Of a stretch of 64,000 bases of DNA, positions 42,963 to 52,612 are shown piece after piece. Both the position numbers and the translations under genes were made by a program. The stretch spans positions 49,711 to 113,710 of the forward strand of contig NZ_AXAP01000021.1 in assembly GCF_000472865.1 (NCBI RefSeq), in the 5' to 3' direction. This stretch comes from Bradyrhizobium elkanii WSM2783 (GTDB taxonomy: Bacteria; Pseudomonadota; Alphaproteobacteria; Rhizobiales; Xanthobacteraceae). The notes under the pieces are model-generated. The model had not been told where the DNA came from and did not search any database. It was given only the letters and a program-made list of their open reading frames with translations. The stretch's first letter is position 1, and each line of letters starts with the position of its first letter.

Positions 42963-44270
42963 ATGCGCGCCACGTCATTCGCGGCCTTGTTACTCCTGTT
43001 GCCTACGCTGTCGGCGACTGCGGCTTCGACCGTCAGCGAAGATACCAGCTTCGGACCACCGCCGGCGCTGGAGCCAGGCAAGGCGCCCCCACCGCCCCAA
43101 CCGCGGCCGCTCGCTGAGCCCCGCTCGTCAAATCAGGTCGGCTTTCCCGCGGCGCTGACGGCATCGGCTATCCCACCAGCCAGCCCGCTTACGCCTGCCG
43201 CGGTTGCGTTGGGTGAGAAACTGTTCTTCGACGCCCGCCTGTCGGATGACGGCACCGTCGCCTGCGCTACATGTCATGATCCGGCACGCGCCTTCACCGA
43301 TGGGCGGCCTGTATCGATCGGGATCCATGGCCGCGCCGGTCAACGCAATGCGCCAACGATTCTGAATGCGCTCTATAACAAGACGCAGTTTTGGGATGGC
43401 CGGGTTGATACGCTGGAGCAGCAGGCGGCCCTGCCGATCACCAACCCGTTCGAGATGGGTTCGTCCAGTATCTCCGCTGCCATATCCCGGATCGCCGGCG
43501 ATAAGGACTATCAGGTGCAGTTCATGCGGGCCTTTGGCCGGGACGTGAACGAACAGGATATGCTGCGCGCAATCGCGACCTATGAACGGACATTGGCGTC
43601 TTTCGATTCTCCCTTCGACCACTTCATCACCGGAGACGCCGGCGCGATCAGTGACTCCGCCAAACGCGGCTGGGAATTGTTCAATACCAAGGCCCGCTGT
43701 AACCTCTGCCACGCCTTGGCGGACGATAAACGCGATGTGACTGTTTTCACCGATAACGATTTTCATAACATCGGCATCGGAATCCTCCGGCACCGCGTTG
43801 GCCCCCTGGCGCAGCAGGCGGAACGCGAGCTTGCACAAGGACGCCTGCCGGATGTCGACACCGCCGCGATCGCGAGCGATATGTCTGTCCTTGGGCGTTT
43901 TCTGATCACGAAACGGCAGAACGACATCGCCGCATTCAAGACACCTGACTTGCGCAATATCCTGGTGACGGGACCTTACTTCCACGACGGATCGATGCAA
44001 ACGTTGTGGGACGTCGTCGATCACTACAACAAGGGTGACGGCCTCACCGATCCCTGGCTCGACGAAGACATCCAGCCGTTGGCCATGACGGAGGCAGAGA
44101 TTGATGATCTGGTCGCATTTCTTGCTTCACTGACAAGTTCTCCCTACAAGGAGGCCGGCGACCACGAGTACGCGCGGCAACTCGCGTTATCCAGGGTTGA
44201 TCGCCCACAGCGGGACACTGCGCGGGCTTTCAGCCCGAAGCCGTCGCAGCCGAAGCCGCCACCATTTTGA
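42963..44270 (+). CDS. Di-haem cytochrome c peroxidase (MauG/CcpA family)
   Basis: The ATG at 42963 gives 435 residues with a signal peptide (MRATSFAALLLLLPTLSATA), a proline-rich stretch, and two haem c motifs: C101-x2-C104-H105 (CATCHDPARAFTDG) and C246-x2-C249-H250 (CNLCHA). A third family motif, GPYFHDGSMQTLWDVVDHYN, holds the expected distal region. The enzyme acts in the periplasm, reducing H2O2 with electrons from cytochrome c, though MauG-like substrates are possible. Confidence 0.92.
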   Translation: MRATSFAALLLLLPTLSATAASTVSEDTSFGPPPALEPGKAPPPPQPRPLAEPRSSNQVGFPAALTASAIPPASPLTPAAVALGEKLFFDARLSDDGTVACATCHDPARAFTDGRPVSIGIHGRAGQRNAPTILNALYNKTQFWDGRVDTLEQQAALPITNPFEMGSSSISAAISRIAGDKDYQVQFMRAFGRDVNEQDMLRAIATYERTLASFDSPFDHFITGDAGAISDSAKRGWELFNTKARCNLCHALADDKRDVTVFTDNDFHNIGIGILRHRVGPLAQQAERELAQGRLPDVDTAAIASDMSVLGRFLITKRQNDIAAFKTPDLRNILVTGPYFHDGSMQTLWDVVDHYNKGDGLTDPWLDEDIQPLAMTEAEIDDLVAFLASLTSSPYKEAGDHEYARQLALSRVDRPQRDTARAFSPKPSQPKPPPF

Positions 44271-44328
44271 TGGGATCGCAAGTTTAGCGTACCAGGATTG
44301 ATCAGCGCATTGTGTCGAAAGAGGCCCT

Positions 44329-45093
44329 GTGACAAACCCTGCCCTATCGAACGATCCCGGCGAGGCGGCAGCGTTCGCGCACGCGCCCGGCCAAGGCGAG
44401 AACCGTCCCAAGCCAGGAATCGCGATGCTCGAGACCAGGCATTTGTCGCGGAGCGTCGGACAGCGGCTGCTCGTCAATGATGTCAGTGTGCAGGTCTCGG
44501 CTGGTGAGATTCTCGCCGTCGTCGGCGCGAGCGGAGCCGGGAAGTCGTCCTTCCTGCGGCTGCTCAACCGGCTGGACGAACCCACGGCCGGCACGGTTCT
44601 GCTGGCGTCCACCGACTACCGGTCAATTGCGCCGCAAGAGTTGCGGCGGCGGGTCGGCATGGTCATGCAGACGGCCTTTCTATTTCCCGGCACAATCGCT
44701 GCGAACATCGCTTTCGGACCGCGCCAGCGCGGGGAAGTCATGGCCCCGACGCAGATCGCAACGCTGCTCGAGCGGGTCGGCTTATCCGGATTCGCTGACC
44801 GTGACGTCGGCAACCTTTCCGGCGGCGAGGCCCAGCGCGTGGCACTGGCTCGAACGCTGGCAAATGCTCCTGAGATTCTGCTGCTCGACGAGCCGACCTC
44901 CGCGCTCGATGAGACGTCCGTGCGCGGGGTCGAGGAGCTCATTCTCGGTATCATCCGAGAACGGCGAATGGCCTGCGTGATCGTCACGCACAACCGTGAG
45001 CAGGCCATCCGTCTCGCAGACAAAACCACGATCATGGAAGCAGGCCGACTTGTCGCGATCGGCGCAACCAGGGAGGTGCTGCATGCTGACTGA
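44329..45093 (+). CDS. FetA-type ABC transporter ATP-binding protein
   Basis: The 254-residue ATPase has Walker A VVGASGAGKSSFLRLLNRLD, signature LSGGEAQRVALARTL, Walker B ILLLDEPTSALDE and a switch His (VTHNREQ). With the following FetB/YbbM-type permease it forms the YbbLM/FetAB pair, reported to export iron and protect against oxidative stress. A GTG start at 44329 is annotated; ATG 44425 is a shorter alternative that still contains the whole domain. It overlaps the next gene by 11 bases. Confidence 0.88.
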   Translation: MTNPALSNDPGEAAAFAHAPGQGENRPKPGIAMLETRHLSRSVGQRLLVNDVSVQVSAGEILAVVGASGAGKSSFLRLLNRLDEPTAGTVLLASTDYRSIAPQELRRRVGMVMQTAFLFPGTIAANIAFGPRQRGEVMAPTQIATLLERVGLSGFADRDVGNLSGGEAQRVALARTLANAPEILLLDEPTSALDETSVRGVEELILGIIRERRMACVIVTHNREQAIRLADKTTIMEAGRLVAIGATREVLHAD

Positions 45094-45919
45094 GCTGGAG
45101 AGCAGCATAGGAAGCGACGTTCTGATGGGCCTTGCCCAGGCCGCCGGCGCCATCGCGCTATGCGCAGCCGTGGTGGCGCTTTGCCGGTGGCACGCCGTCC
45201 GCGTCGAGCGCGAGGCTGCCGTGTCGATGGCGCGTGGCCTCGTGCAGATGGTTCTCGTTGGGATGGTGCTGGCGGTGTTGCTGCATGGCAACTTGCTGAT
45301 CGGCACGCTGATCTTGTTGATGATGACGGTCGCCGCGGCATTCACGGCTGCTCGCCGCCTCCAGGGATTAGAAGGCGCGCTGTTGCTGTGCTTCTGGGCA
45401 ATCACCGCCGGCGCCGGAACCGTGATCGCGGCGATGCTTGCGACCCGGAGTCTTCGGGCCGACATTGCGATCCTCGTCCCTGTCGGCAGCATGATCATCG
45501 CCAATGCGATGAATGCATGCGCGCAAGCCGCAGAGCGCTTCCGGGCCGAGATCGTCGCCCATGTCGGACAGATCGAGGCAGGCCTCTCGCTGGGCGCGGA
45601 GCCCCCCGTTACGGTTACGCCTTATCTTCAGAGCGCCGTCTATGCGAGCCTTCTGCCTCGACTCGATATGCTGAAGTCTCTCGGTTTGGTGTGGATCCCC
45701 GGAGTCATGGCCGGCATGATGGTCTCCGGCGCGAGTCCGGTCTATGCCGCCATCTACCAATTCGTGGTCGTAGCCATGATCCTGGCTGCGTCTGGGATTA
45801 CCGGTCTCACGGCTACCCTCCTCATGCGGTCACGCGTGTTCACCTCGGCAGCGCAGTTGGCGCTTCGGCCTGCGGAAGCGTCAACGTCGGGCCCGGCGGC
45901 GACGCGGGCTCATCCATAA
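45083..45919 (+). CDS. FetB-type (UPF0014/YbbM) membrane permease
   Basis: The 278-residue protein has about seven hydrophobic segments and the family signatures VSMARGLVQMVLVGMVLAVL, VPVGSMIIANAMNA and WIPGVMAGMMVSGASPVYAA. It belongs to the UPF0014 family, partner of FetA-like ATPases. The ATG at 45083 lies inside the end of the ATPase gene. Peroxidase and exporter side by side fit oxidative or iron stress defence. Confidence 0.9.
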   Translation: MLTELESSIGSDVLMGLAQAAGAIALCAAVVALCRWHAVRVEREAAVSMARGLVQMVLVGMVLAVLLHGNLLIGTLILLMMTVAAAFTAARRLQGLEGALLLCFWAITAGAGTVIAAMLATRSLRADIAILVPVGSMIIANAMNACAQAAERFRAEIVAHVGQIEAGLSLGAEPPVTVTPYLQSAVYASLLPRLDMLKSLGLVWIPGVMAGMMVSGASPVYAAIYQFVVVAMILAASGITGLTATLLMRSRVFTSAAQLALRPAEASTSGPAATRAHP

Positions 45920-46001
45920 GTCGGACAGGCTCGGTCATCACACGCCCTGCGCAAACCCGTTCGGACTTGTCGGCGCGAGCTGGTCGAACTGCTCGACTAG
46001 A

Positions 46002-46358
46002 TCAACTCATGCTGCCAGGCATGAAGCATCGCGGTTTCGGATGACCATCTTGATAATAGGGCCACACCATGGTCCGACCCGAGAGGTTCGGCCCATCTAC
46101 GACAGCTTCCCTGGGAACGTCGACCCATTCGCCATCGATGCGCACCCGATAGTGACCATCCTTGCTTTCCCAATCGGCGTCATCGACGCGCTTGGCATCT
46201 GTGCCGTCACAGCATGGGCCCTTGCCGCTGTGCAGGCTCTCATACCAATGGTTCAACTCGGGGTGTCCAGAATCGTGAGCGCGGGCGGACCCGAATGTAA
46301 AAATTGACAGCACGACAGCAAGAATAAGAAGCGCTGGCCGCCTGCAATCCGTACTCAT
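46002..46358 (-). CDS. Small secreted protein of unknown function
   Basis: The ATG at 46358 gives 118 residues with a Sec signal (LLILAVVLSIFTFGSARAH) and a mature part with ELNHWYESLHSGKGPCCDGT, DGEWVDVPREAVVDGP and PKPRCFMPGSMS. Three cysteines may form disulfides in the periplasm. It looks like a small exported protein of the kind common in Bradyrhizobium-type genomes, but no function is known to me. It is convergent to the fetB-like gene. Confidence 0.7.
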   Translation of the reverse strand: MSTDCRRPALLILAVVLSIFTFGSARAHDSGHPELNHWYESLHSGKGPCCDGTDAKRVDDADWESKDGHYRVRIDGEWVDVPREAVVDGPNLSGRTMVWPYYQDGHPKPRCFMPGSMS

Positions 46359-46985
46359 TCCAAGACTAATCCGTGCTGTGATCATATCCGATACCCAACT
46401 CCAGTATGCTGGTCGCGAGGCTCGCAAATCACGTGCCACCAGGTCACTGGTGCAGCACTAATTTTGATCTCCGCGATGATTATTTTGCGGGCAGGCCGAT
46501 CGCATTCAGAGTCTCCTCGTTGCGATCGAAAACAATCGCTGCGCAACGATCGGTGACGAACGTTGCGAGCGCCTCCCTATGCCAGCCACATCATTGTTCT
46601 GCTCTTCGTGGAGATATGACCGACGTTGTCTACGTCAATTATATGATTTCTCTCATACCATCACGTTGCCGAGAGAAGTCACACTCATCGCGCCTGACTT
46701 CGCTGGGTTGTCAGCGGATACGGCGATGTTCGTAGTCGCTCGCGATCGATTGATCGTTCGGGTCCGACATCATCACGCCTGTGTCACCGCGAGAACGAAC
46801 TTCTCGAAATAAATGTGCCGTCGACCAGCCAAACGTAGCGACATGCCTGCGACCGCGATCAACCGTTTCGGATGGCCTGCACACATAACGGTCGACGTCG
46901 CCATTTTTCGGTGCGTCGGAAAATAGATGTCCTGGATAGAGTCCCGCGTGCCGCGCGGCCTACGAAGGGCCAGCGCCCTCTTCGC
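46359..46985. other. AT-richer intergenic region without a convincing gene
   Basis: About 630 bases of noticeably lower GC content. Short plus-strand frames exist, the most protein-like being 46579-46812 (contains PREVTLIAPDFAGLSADTAM), but none has a clear start site or family match. No strong terminator was seen. Confidence 0.4.
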
Positions 46986-48314
46986 CTACATTCCCAGTCC
47001 CGCCGCGGCGGACGATTTCCGGGAAGCACGCTTGGCGCCTTGCGGCAAGTCTGACAGCGAGCGTCCCGGCCAAAAGTTCCGTGGCGATGACATCGATGGC
47101 AACTTCAGATCGAGAAGGCGACGCATTCGCGGTATGCAGACCTGCTCTGCGTCATAGTGATCGATAACGAAGCGGCGGGCGGCCTGTCTCATTGACGAGA
47201 ACTTGGCGGGTTCCTGCAACGCCTCAATCACGCGCTCGGAAAGTTCATCGACCGCAAAAAAAGGAACCAGCAGCCCGTTCTCGCCGGAACTGATGACCTC
47301 GCGCACTGGCGGCGTATCAGACCCAATCACCAGGCAACCGGCGCTCATCGCTTCCAGCGCCGACCAGGACAGCACGAAGGGATAAGTCAAATAGACATGT
47401 GCCGATGATACCTGGAGCGCGGAAATGAACGTCTGATATGGGACGCCCCCCATGAAATGAACACGCGACAGATCCAACTGATCGCGGACCTCATCGAGGA
47501 AGATCGACTTCCAGGTCTTGCCAGCCGGCGGAGGAAGTCCATACGACAATCCATCCCTGCCGATGATGACGATCTGCGCGTTGGGTCGCCGCCTGAGGAT
47601 TTCGGGGAGAGCACGCATAAAGACGTGATAGCCTCTGAGCGGTTCGAGATTGCGTACGACAAACGTCACAATCTCGTCCGACGATCCCGCTTCCCGGCCG
47701 TTCGGCAGCATAAGGCGCGTCTGCGGATTCGGTCGCACCCGCGATGTATCAATTCCTTCATGAATCACTTCGATCTTGCTTTGATAATGCGAGGGAAAGG
47801 TCGATTGCTGCCAAGTGGTAGGCGAGATTCCAAGGTCGCAATCTGCCAGCGCTAGCAATGTCGTCGCATTCTTCAACTGCAGTCCGATATGACCATCCAA
47901 TCCGGACATCGGAAATTCCGGATCGAATCCGATGTCCCGCCCCTCGGCCCCGTAAAAGAACTCGCAATAGACCAACAATCTTGCCTTGGGGAACATCGTG
48001 CGCAGTGGCAGGGTCTCTCCCCATCCCGGATGGGCCAGAATCAAGTCGGGTGCGAAGCCCGACGCCGCCAAGGTCGAAAGACTGTAAAGCACTTGCTCAG
48101 CGCGGCGGCACTCAAGGTCGAATCGCCTGGCGAAGGGATGGGTTCCGGAAACATCTGCTTCGGGGAGCATATATTTAATCAACTTAACCGAAGGCATCGG
48201 CTGCGCGCTCGATGCACCGACAGCAACGAGCTCGAAGCCGGGTTCGTTAGCCAATGCGGCCGCCAGATTGCGGTACTGTGCCGGGAAGTTATTGTGAACG
48301 AATAAAATCTTCAT
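46986..48314 (-). CDS. Glycosyltransferase family 4 protein
   Basis: The 442-residue protein begins MKILFVHNNFPAQYRNLAAA and has the GT-B fold pattern of GT4 enzymes: LILAHPGWGETLPL in the N-terminal half, and the nucleotide-sugar-binding C-terminal half with VVRNLEPLRGYHVFMRALPE and the EX7E-like segment VLSWSALEAMSAGCLVIGSD. It would transfer a sugar in the cytoplasm to a lipid- or protein-linked acceptor. It is separated from the other glycan genes by an AT-rich gap and lies on the opposite strand. Confidence 0.9.
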   Translation of the reverse strand: MKILFVHNNFPAQYRNLAAALANEPGFELVAVGASSAQPMPSVKLIKYMLPEADVSGTHPFARRFDLECRRAEQVLYSLSTLAASGFAPDLILAHPGWGETLPLRTMFPKARLLVYCEFFYGAEGRDIGFDPEFPMSGLDGHIGLQLKNATTLLALADCDLGISPTTWQQSTFPSHYQSKIEVIHEGIDTSRVRPNPQTRLMLPNGREAGSSDEIVTFVVRNLEPLRGYHVFMRALPEILRRRPNAQIVIIGRDGLSYGLPPPAGKTWKSIFLDEVRDQLDLSRVHFMGGVPYQTFISALQVSSAHVYLTYPFVLSWSALEAMSAGCLVIGSDTPPVREVISSGENGLLVPFFAVDELSERVIEALQEPAKFSSMRQAARRFVIDHYDAEQVCIPRMRRLLDLKLPSMSSPRNFWPGRSLSDLPQGAKRASRKSSAAAGLGM

Positions 48315-49217
48315 CGACGATGCTGTGGCCTGTCTGCTTCAAGCTGTACGATCAATGTAGAACGAACTGAAGCTTGCGCGTCGTGGTTATAGCAAGAATT
48401 TTCTGTAGCGAAGGCATCAATCGCTAATCGCCGAACGATAGTTCGGCATTCGCACTATGTAATGACAAAGTTCCCTATGATTAGAATGCTGCAATTCTGC
48501 ATCAGCAAAAAGCTTTCGTTCGATCTGACATCTTCCTGCCCCAAAATTCGTCGATTAGTCGCAACTCCATGCAACTTTTGGTTTTGCTTTGGGCATCCAA
48601 ATGTTGAAACTCAGTGTAGTCTCAGGAATGCAAGGGCAAGCGTGTGGGCAACGCTATGAAATTCAAACGACCTCCTTCCGACTGCCAACCGCAAATCCAG
48701 CATCTCGATCTGAGCAGCGCTGAGAACATCGCCGACTCCATCGCACTGCTGAGAGATGAAAACGACAGGCTCCGGCGGATGGTGGCATTATTGAGTGCAG
48801 AAACTGAGTATATCCGTCGCTCTCTCTCGTCATCAGTATCCACTCATTGGCGCTCGTCCTCACGCTTGAGGGCACTTCCTTGACTTGCCGTTGCTGACGG
48901 AGCACGTGTCTTGCTGTGGATAACCAGCTTCGCGCTTCGGCAAAGTCGAGTTGGCAGTCACATCATTCTCGCCTCAAGCGTCTTGGATGGCTCTCTCCGC
49001 TGCGTTTCGGCGCGCCGGGGTACGTCCGGCTGCAACACCCAAGACTGAAACGCGAAAGGACATGAATTGCGATCTGTGGTTGCATGGCCTGCTTAGCCGT
49101 TTGCCCGAAGTTTGTTGAGCTCGCGATATCAAACATGTCTAACTTTTGGGCGACGACATATGATATGCTCGCTAACAGAAGTAGATTACAATTGTTACGA
49201 TTTGTTCGGGGGTGTTG
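48315..49217. other. Long AT-rich intergenic region with a hairpin
   Basis: About 900 bases with lower GC than the neighbours, flanked by glycan genes. It contains a perfect 7-bp-arm hairpin GCCGAAC-GATA-GTTCGGC at 48430-48447, 116 bases upstream of the minus-strand glycosyltransferase start, and one possible small gene (48656). The right end holds the promoter of the gene at 49218. No transposase remnant was recognised. Confidence 0.5.
48656..48883 (+). CDS. Possible small coiled-coil protein
   Basis: The frame from ATG 48656 gives 75 residues with a leucine-spaced, charged helix (IADSIALLRDENDRLRRMVA) that could form a coiled coil, then a serine-rich tail. The ribosome binding site is poor (AGGG further upstream) and no family is certain. 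It may be a real small gene or a decayed one. Confidence 0.35.
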   Translation: MKFKRPPSDCQPQIQHLDLSSAENIADSIALLRDENDRLRRMVALLSAETEYIRRSLSSSVSTHWRSSSRLRALP

Positions 49218-50090
49218 ATGAGCGACGCTGAGCAGCAAAAAGTGGTGAACCTCGACCGCGGACTGTTCTTCGTGAATTACAGGAGTGCGGAAGACTCCCT
49301 CTCTCCACCTCATGTTACGGTCGCACCGGCGCTGGGCCACGAAAGGCGGATGGAGATCGTCCTGCATCCTGACGCGACCGAGCCGACCCTTTGGGAGCCG
49401 AATTCCGGCTTGGTTGTCCGAGTCAACACGCCCGGCACTTTGCAGGTCCAAGTCCAGCCCATGCGACTTGGAGGATCGCAAGCCGCCGTGGTTCGCATCG
49501 AACCGATCCAATCCGGCCGAGCCCGCGTCGTCACGGCGCAAAGCGAAAGCCTGGGCTTGCATGCCAATGCCACGACGGAAGGCCTGAAGGTGCTTGGCCA
49601 TGTGGCGGGTCGCGGCGACGTCACTGTCGGACCCAACGCATGGATTGCAGGTCCAACGGCACCGTCCCGCGTGGAAGGGGTGGCCCTGGAATGGCCGGAG
49701 AAGCCGGTCGGTCTTGATATCCGCTATGCGGTTCAGTTCGCCAACGGTCAGGCCGGGAGCGGCAGAATGGTCCCGCTCGGCGCCTACGCCGGTACACGCG
49801 GGCGGGCCCTGCCCATTACGGGCGTGGTCCTGGAAATGAGCGGCACCGACGAATTGGAGTTCGTCGCGGAGGCAGGGTTCCTGAACGCACCGACCTTGCG
49901 CGCAGTCGGCAAACGCGTGGTGCTGTCGGGTCCGACCAATCGCGAACCTCTGGTTGGCATTCGCATTGGCATCGAACGGATTGCAGCCGCGGAACAGGTC
50001 GCGGCGCCTGTGAAGCCGCGAAAGCCTGCCGGTTCGGGGCGGGTCCGTGTGTTCCGCAGCCGGCCGCGCCAAGAGAGTCCGGTTACCTGA
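49218..50090 (+). CDS. Orphan beta-rich protein of the glycan locus
   Basis: The ATG at 49218, after CGGGGGTG, gives 290 residues. There is no signal peptide or membrane helix. The sequence is rich in V, G and T with alternating hydrophobic residues (MEIVLHPDATEPTLWEPNSG, VVRIEPIQSGRARVV), suggesting beta sandwich folds, and ends in a basic, proline-rich tail (PVKPRKPAGSGRVRVFRSRP). No family is recognised. It is 65 bases before a large glycosyltransferase and may serve the same glycan. Confidence 0.7.
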   Translation: MSDAEQQKVVNLDRGLFFVNYRSAEDSLSPPHVTVAPALGHERRMEIVLHPDATEPTLWEPNSGLVVRVNTPGTLQVQVQPMRLGGSQAAVVRIEPIQSGRARVVTAQSESLGLHANATTEGLKVLGHVAGRGDVTVGPNAWIAGPTAPSRVEGVALEWPEKPVGLDIRYAVQFANGQAGSGRMVPLGAYAGTRGRALPITGVVLEMSGTDELEFVAEAGFLNAPTLRAVGKRVVLSGPTNREPLVGIRIGIERIAAAEQVAAPVKPRKPAGSGRVRVFRSRPRQESPVT

Positions 50091-50155
50091 AGCGATCCGG
50101 ACACTCAGACTTCGGAGCGCCGGCAAGCGACCGCAATCGGTCAGGGCACGGTTAA

Positions 50156-52612
50156 ATGGTTCTCGGCACCATCATTGGCGCCCCAGCGCTCGTCGGACCT
50201 CGCTCACATATCGCGCTCGAGCGCCTGGCGGCGCAGGCGCTAACCGCTCAGGACTTTATCGCAGCATTCAAATATGCGGATCGACGCTGCCGTATTGAAC
50301 CGCCGCCGGCCGCCCATTGCTTCATTCTCCGCGCGGAGGCGAACTGGAAGCTGGGACGCGGCGAAGCGGCGCTTGCCGACCTCACCGAAGCGCTTCTTGT
50401 CGATCCTTCCGACGTCGGCGCCAACCGTCGAATGCTTGCCTGGGCCACTGACGATCGGCGGCGGGTCGCGGCTGCCAGTCTGATAAGCCGTGACGGCAAT
50501 CCGGCGATCCTGCGAGCTGCCATCGCTGAGCTTCGGCGTGCCGGGAATCGGCACTGGGCCGCCTGTTCGGTGTTTGACAATCATGTGACAGGTTGGATCG
50601 CCTGGACCAAGGCGGGCACGATCGAAGCGAGCCTTGCAACCGAAGACGGCACGTTAACGAGCCTTCTCGAGCCCAATTCATTTCATCCCTTGGCCAGCAG
50701 GGACGTTCAGGCGACCGCCTTTCTCGTTAGGCGGCCACCATCCAGGACCCCTCAGACGCTGACATTGAAATTCGACGGCGAGATCTTCCAGATCCGGCGG
50801 CTCGCCCCCAACCAGTCTCCGCAGGCGCGGGTCCGAGCACACGCGCGTCCCTCCGCTCCGCCAAGGCCACGCACCTCCGCCCCCACCGTCATCGTTCCTG
50901 TCTATCGGGACGTCCAAGCAACGATCGACTGCTTTGAAAGCCTCGTTAAGGCAAGAGCTTCGCGAGCGTCAAGAAAAGAGCCGTTCCGCATTCTGGCCGT
51001 CGATGATGCCAGCCCCGAGGTGGAGTTGCGACGCTATCTCCAAGAGCTTGCTGCGGCCAACACGATCGACCTCGTTGTGAACGCGGTAAACCTTGGCTTC
51101 GTCGGAGCGATCAATCGTGCGCTGGAGGAGCTGCCGACGGGCGACGTCGTGTTGCTGAACTCCGACACCGTCGTAGCACCCGGCTTTGTTGATCGATTGG
51201 CGGCGGTGGCGCGTTCGGCACCGAATATCGGGACGGTCACGCCGCTTTCCAATAATGGCGATATCTTTTCGTTCCCGATGCCGAATGACGTCAATCCGAT
51301 GCCGAGCTATGAGCAAATACTCGAGATCGATCGCATCGCGGGCATTACCGGCGCCGGCGATGCAATCGACGTCCCAAGCGGCATCGGGTTTTGTCTCTAT
51401 ATCACGCGCGCCTGTCTCGATGCCGTAGGCGGGCTGTCGGAAACGTTTGAGCGCGGCTATCTCGAAGATGTCGATCTCTGCCTTCGCGCGCGCGCCAACG
51501 GCTTTCGCAACGTTTGCGCGCCGTCGGTCTATGTCGGGCATCACGGCTCTAAATCCTTCCAGCACGAGAAGCGAAGCCTGGTGCTTCGCAACCTGGGCGT
51601 TCTGGACCAGCGATTCCCGAACCATCGGAACGAAAGCCGCGCGTTTGAGAGCGCCGATCCGCTACGACCAGCGCGCGCAGCACTCGAGCGCGCGCTGCCC
51701 TGGTCGTCAGAACCGTCCGTGCTGATCGTCGGCAATCAACGCTCCTGCGCAGCCATAGCTGAGGAGCGAGCGCGCCACCTCCGGCAGCATGGCGAGCGCG
51801 TGCTTCTGCTCTTGCGAGAGCGCGATGTCTTCCATCTCAAGGCCGCGGACGGCACGAGCCCGCAATCGATTCATTTGAGGCTCGGCACGGAAACGGACAT
51901 CGCCGACGCCGCCGAGCTCTTTAGACGGCTGCATGCAAAACGCGTCGACATCGTCGAGCCGAATCCGTTGCTGGAACTGATCGATCTGATGCGGGCACTC
52001 AACCTTCCGCTCAATTTCTGGTTGGTGAGAGGAAACCTTGGCGAAGCGGCCGTCTCGCTTCCCGGCGGGACGCCCCTCCTCGTTCCCAGCAAAGCGGCCA
52101 AGGCTTTTGCCCAGGCTCGGTGGCCCAAACGCAACATTGTCCTCCAGGATTGGCCAACTCCCTCGCTCGACCTGCCGCCGTTTTCCGGCTCGCGAAAATC
52201 GCTTGTGATCGTTCCCTCTGCGCCCTCGCCCGTATCCTTGCGCATCATGCGGAGCCTGGCGGATTGCCTGCAACGGCGGAAACCATCCCGATCGATCGTT
52301 ATCGCTGGCACGACCTATGACGACGATCGCCTGATGTCGTATCCAAATGTCTTCATAACCGGCGCGGTTGCAGCCGGCGAGCTTGGCGATGTTCTGGCAC
52401 CGCATGATCCGGGCTGGCTGCTCACCGATTTCGAAGAACCAATATTCGGCCATCCGCTGATTGAGACTGCAAAGCAAGCTTTAAGACCTGTCGCATATCG
52501 CGACTGGTCGGGCGGATCGCCCTGCCCGCGCAAAGGTGACCTTGCCCTTCCTGCCAATGTAGACGAGGCAGGACTTGTCGATGCGGTAGTCGATTGGGTC
52601 GAACACTCATGA
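50156..52612 (+). CDS. Large multidomain glycosyltransferase (GT2) with N-terminal repeats
   Basis: The 818-residue protein has an N-terminal TPR-like part (about residues 20-110: AALADLTEALLVDPSDVGAN), a beta-rich segment (about 130-225), a GT2 catalytic domain (about 240-490; TVIVPVYRDVQATIDCFESL, DVVLLNSDTVVAPGF, RGYLEDVDLCLRAR) and a C-terminal region of about 320 residues with a GT-B-like appearance (VLIVGNQRSCAAIAEERARH). It probably makes rhamnan-type or related surface glycan. It overlaps the next gene by four bases. Confidence 0.82.
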   Translation: MVLGTIIGAPALVGPRSHIALERLAAQALTAQDFIAAFKYADRRCRIEPPPAAHCFILRAEANWKLGRGEAALADLTEALLVDPSDVGANRRMLAWATDDRRRVAAASLISRDGNPAILRAAIAELRRAGNRHWAACSVFDNHVTGWIAWTKAGTIEASLATEDGTLTSLLEPNSFHPLASRDVQATAFLVRRPPSRTPQTLTLKFDGEIFQIRRLAPNQSPQARVRAHARPSAPPRPRTSAPTVIVPVYRDVQATIDCFESLVKARASRASRKEPFRILAVDDASPEVELRRYLQELAAANTIDLVVNAVNLGFVGAINRALEELPTGDVVLLNSDTVVAPGFVDRLAAVARSAPNIGTVTPLSNNGDIFSFPMPNDVNPMPSYEQILEIDRIAGITGAGDAIDVPSGIGFCLYITRACLDAVGGLSETFERGYLEDVDLCLRARANGFRNVCAPSVYVGHHGSKSFQHEKRSLVLRNLGVLDQRFPNHRNESRAFESADPLRPARAALERALPWSSEPSVLIVGNQRSCAAIAEERARHLRQHGERVLLLLRERDVFHLKAADGTSPQSIHLRLGTETDIADAAELFRRLHAKRVDIVEPNPLLELIDLMRALNLPLNFWLVRGNLGEAAVSLPGGTPLLVPSKAAKAFAQARWPKRNIVLQDWPTPSLDLPPFSGSRKSLVIVPSAPSPVSLRIMRSLADCLQRRKPSRSIVIAGTTYDDDRLMSYPNVFITGAVAAGELGDVLAPHDPGWLLTDFEEPIFGHPLIETAKQALRPVAYRDWSGGSPCPRKGDLALPANVDEAGLVDAVVDWVEHS

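Noticed and set aside
46579..46812. Small plus-strand gene in the AT-rich region
   Set aside because: No ribosome site, no family match and no coding context; left as unannotated sequence.
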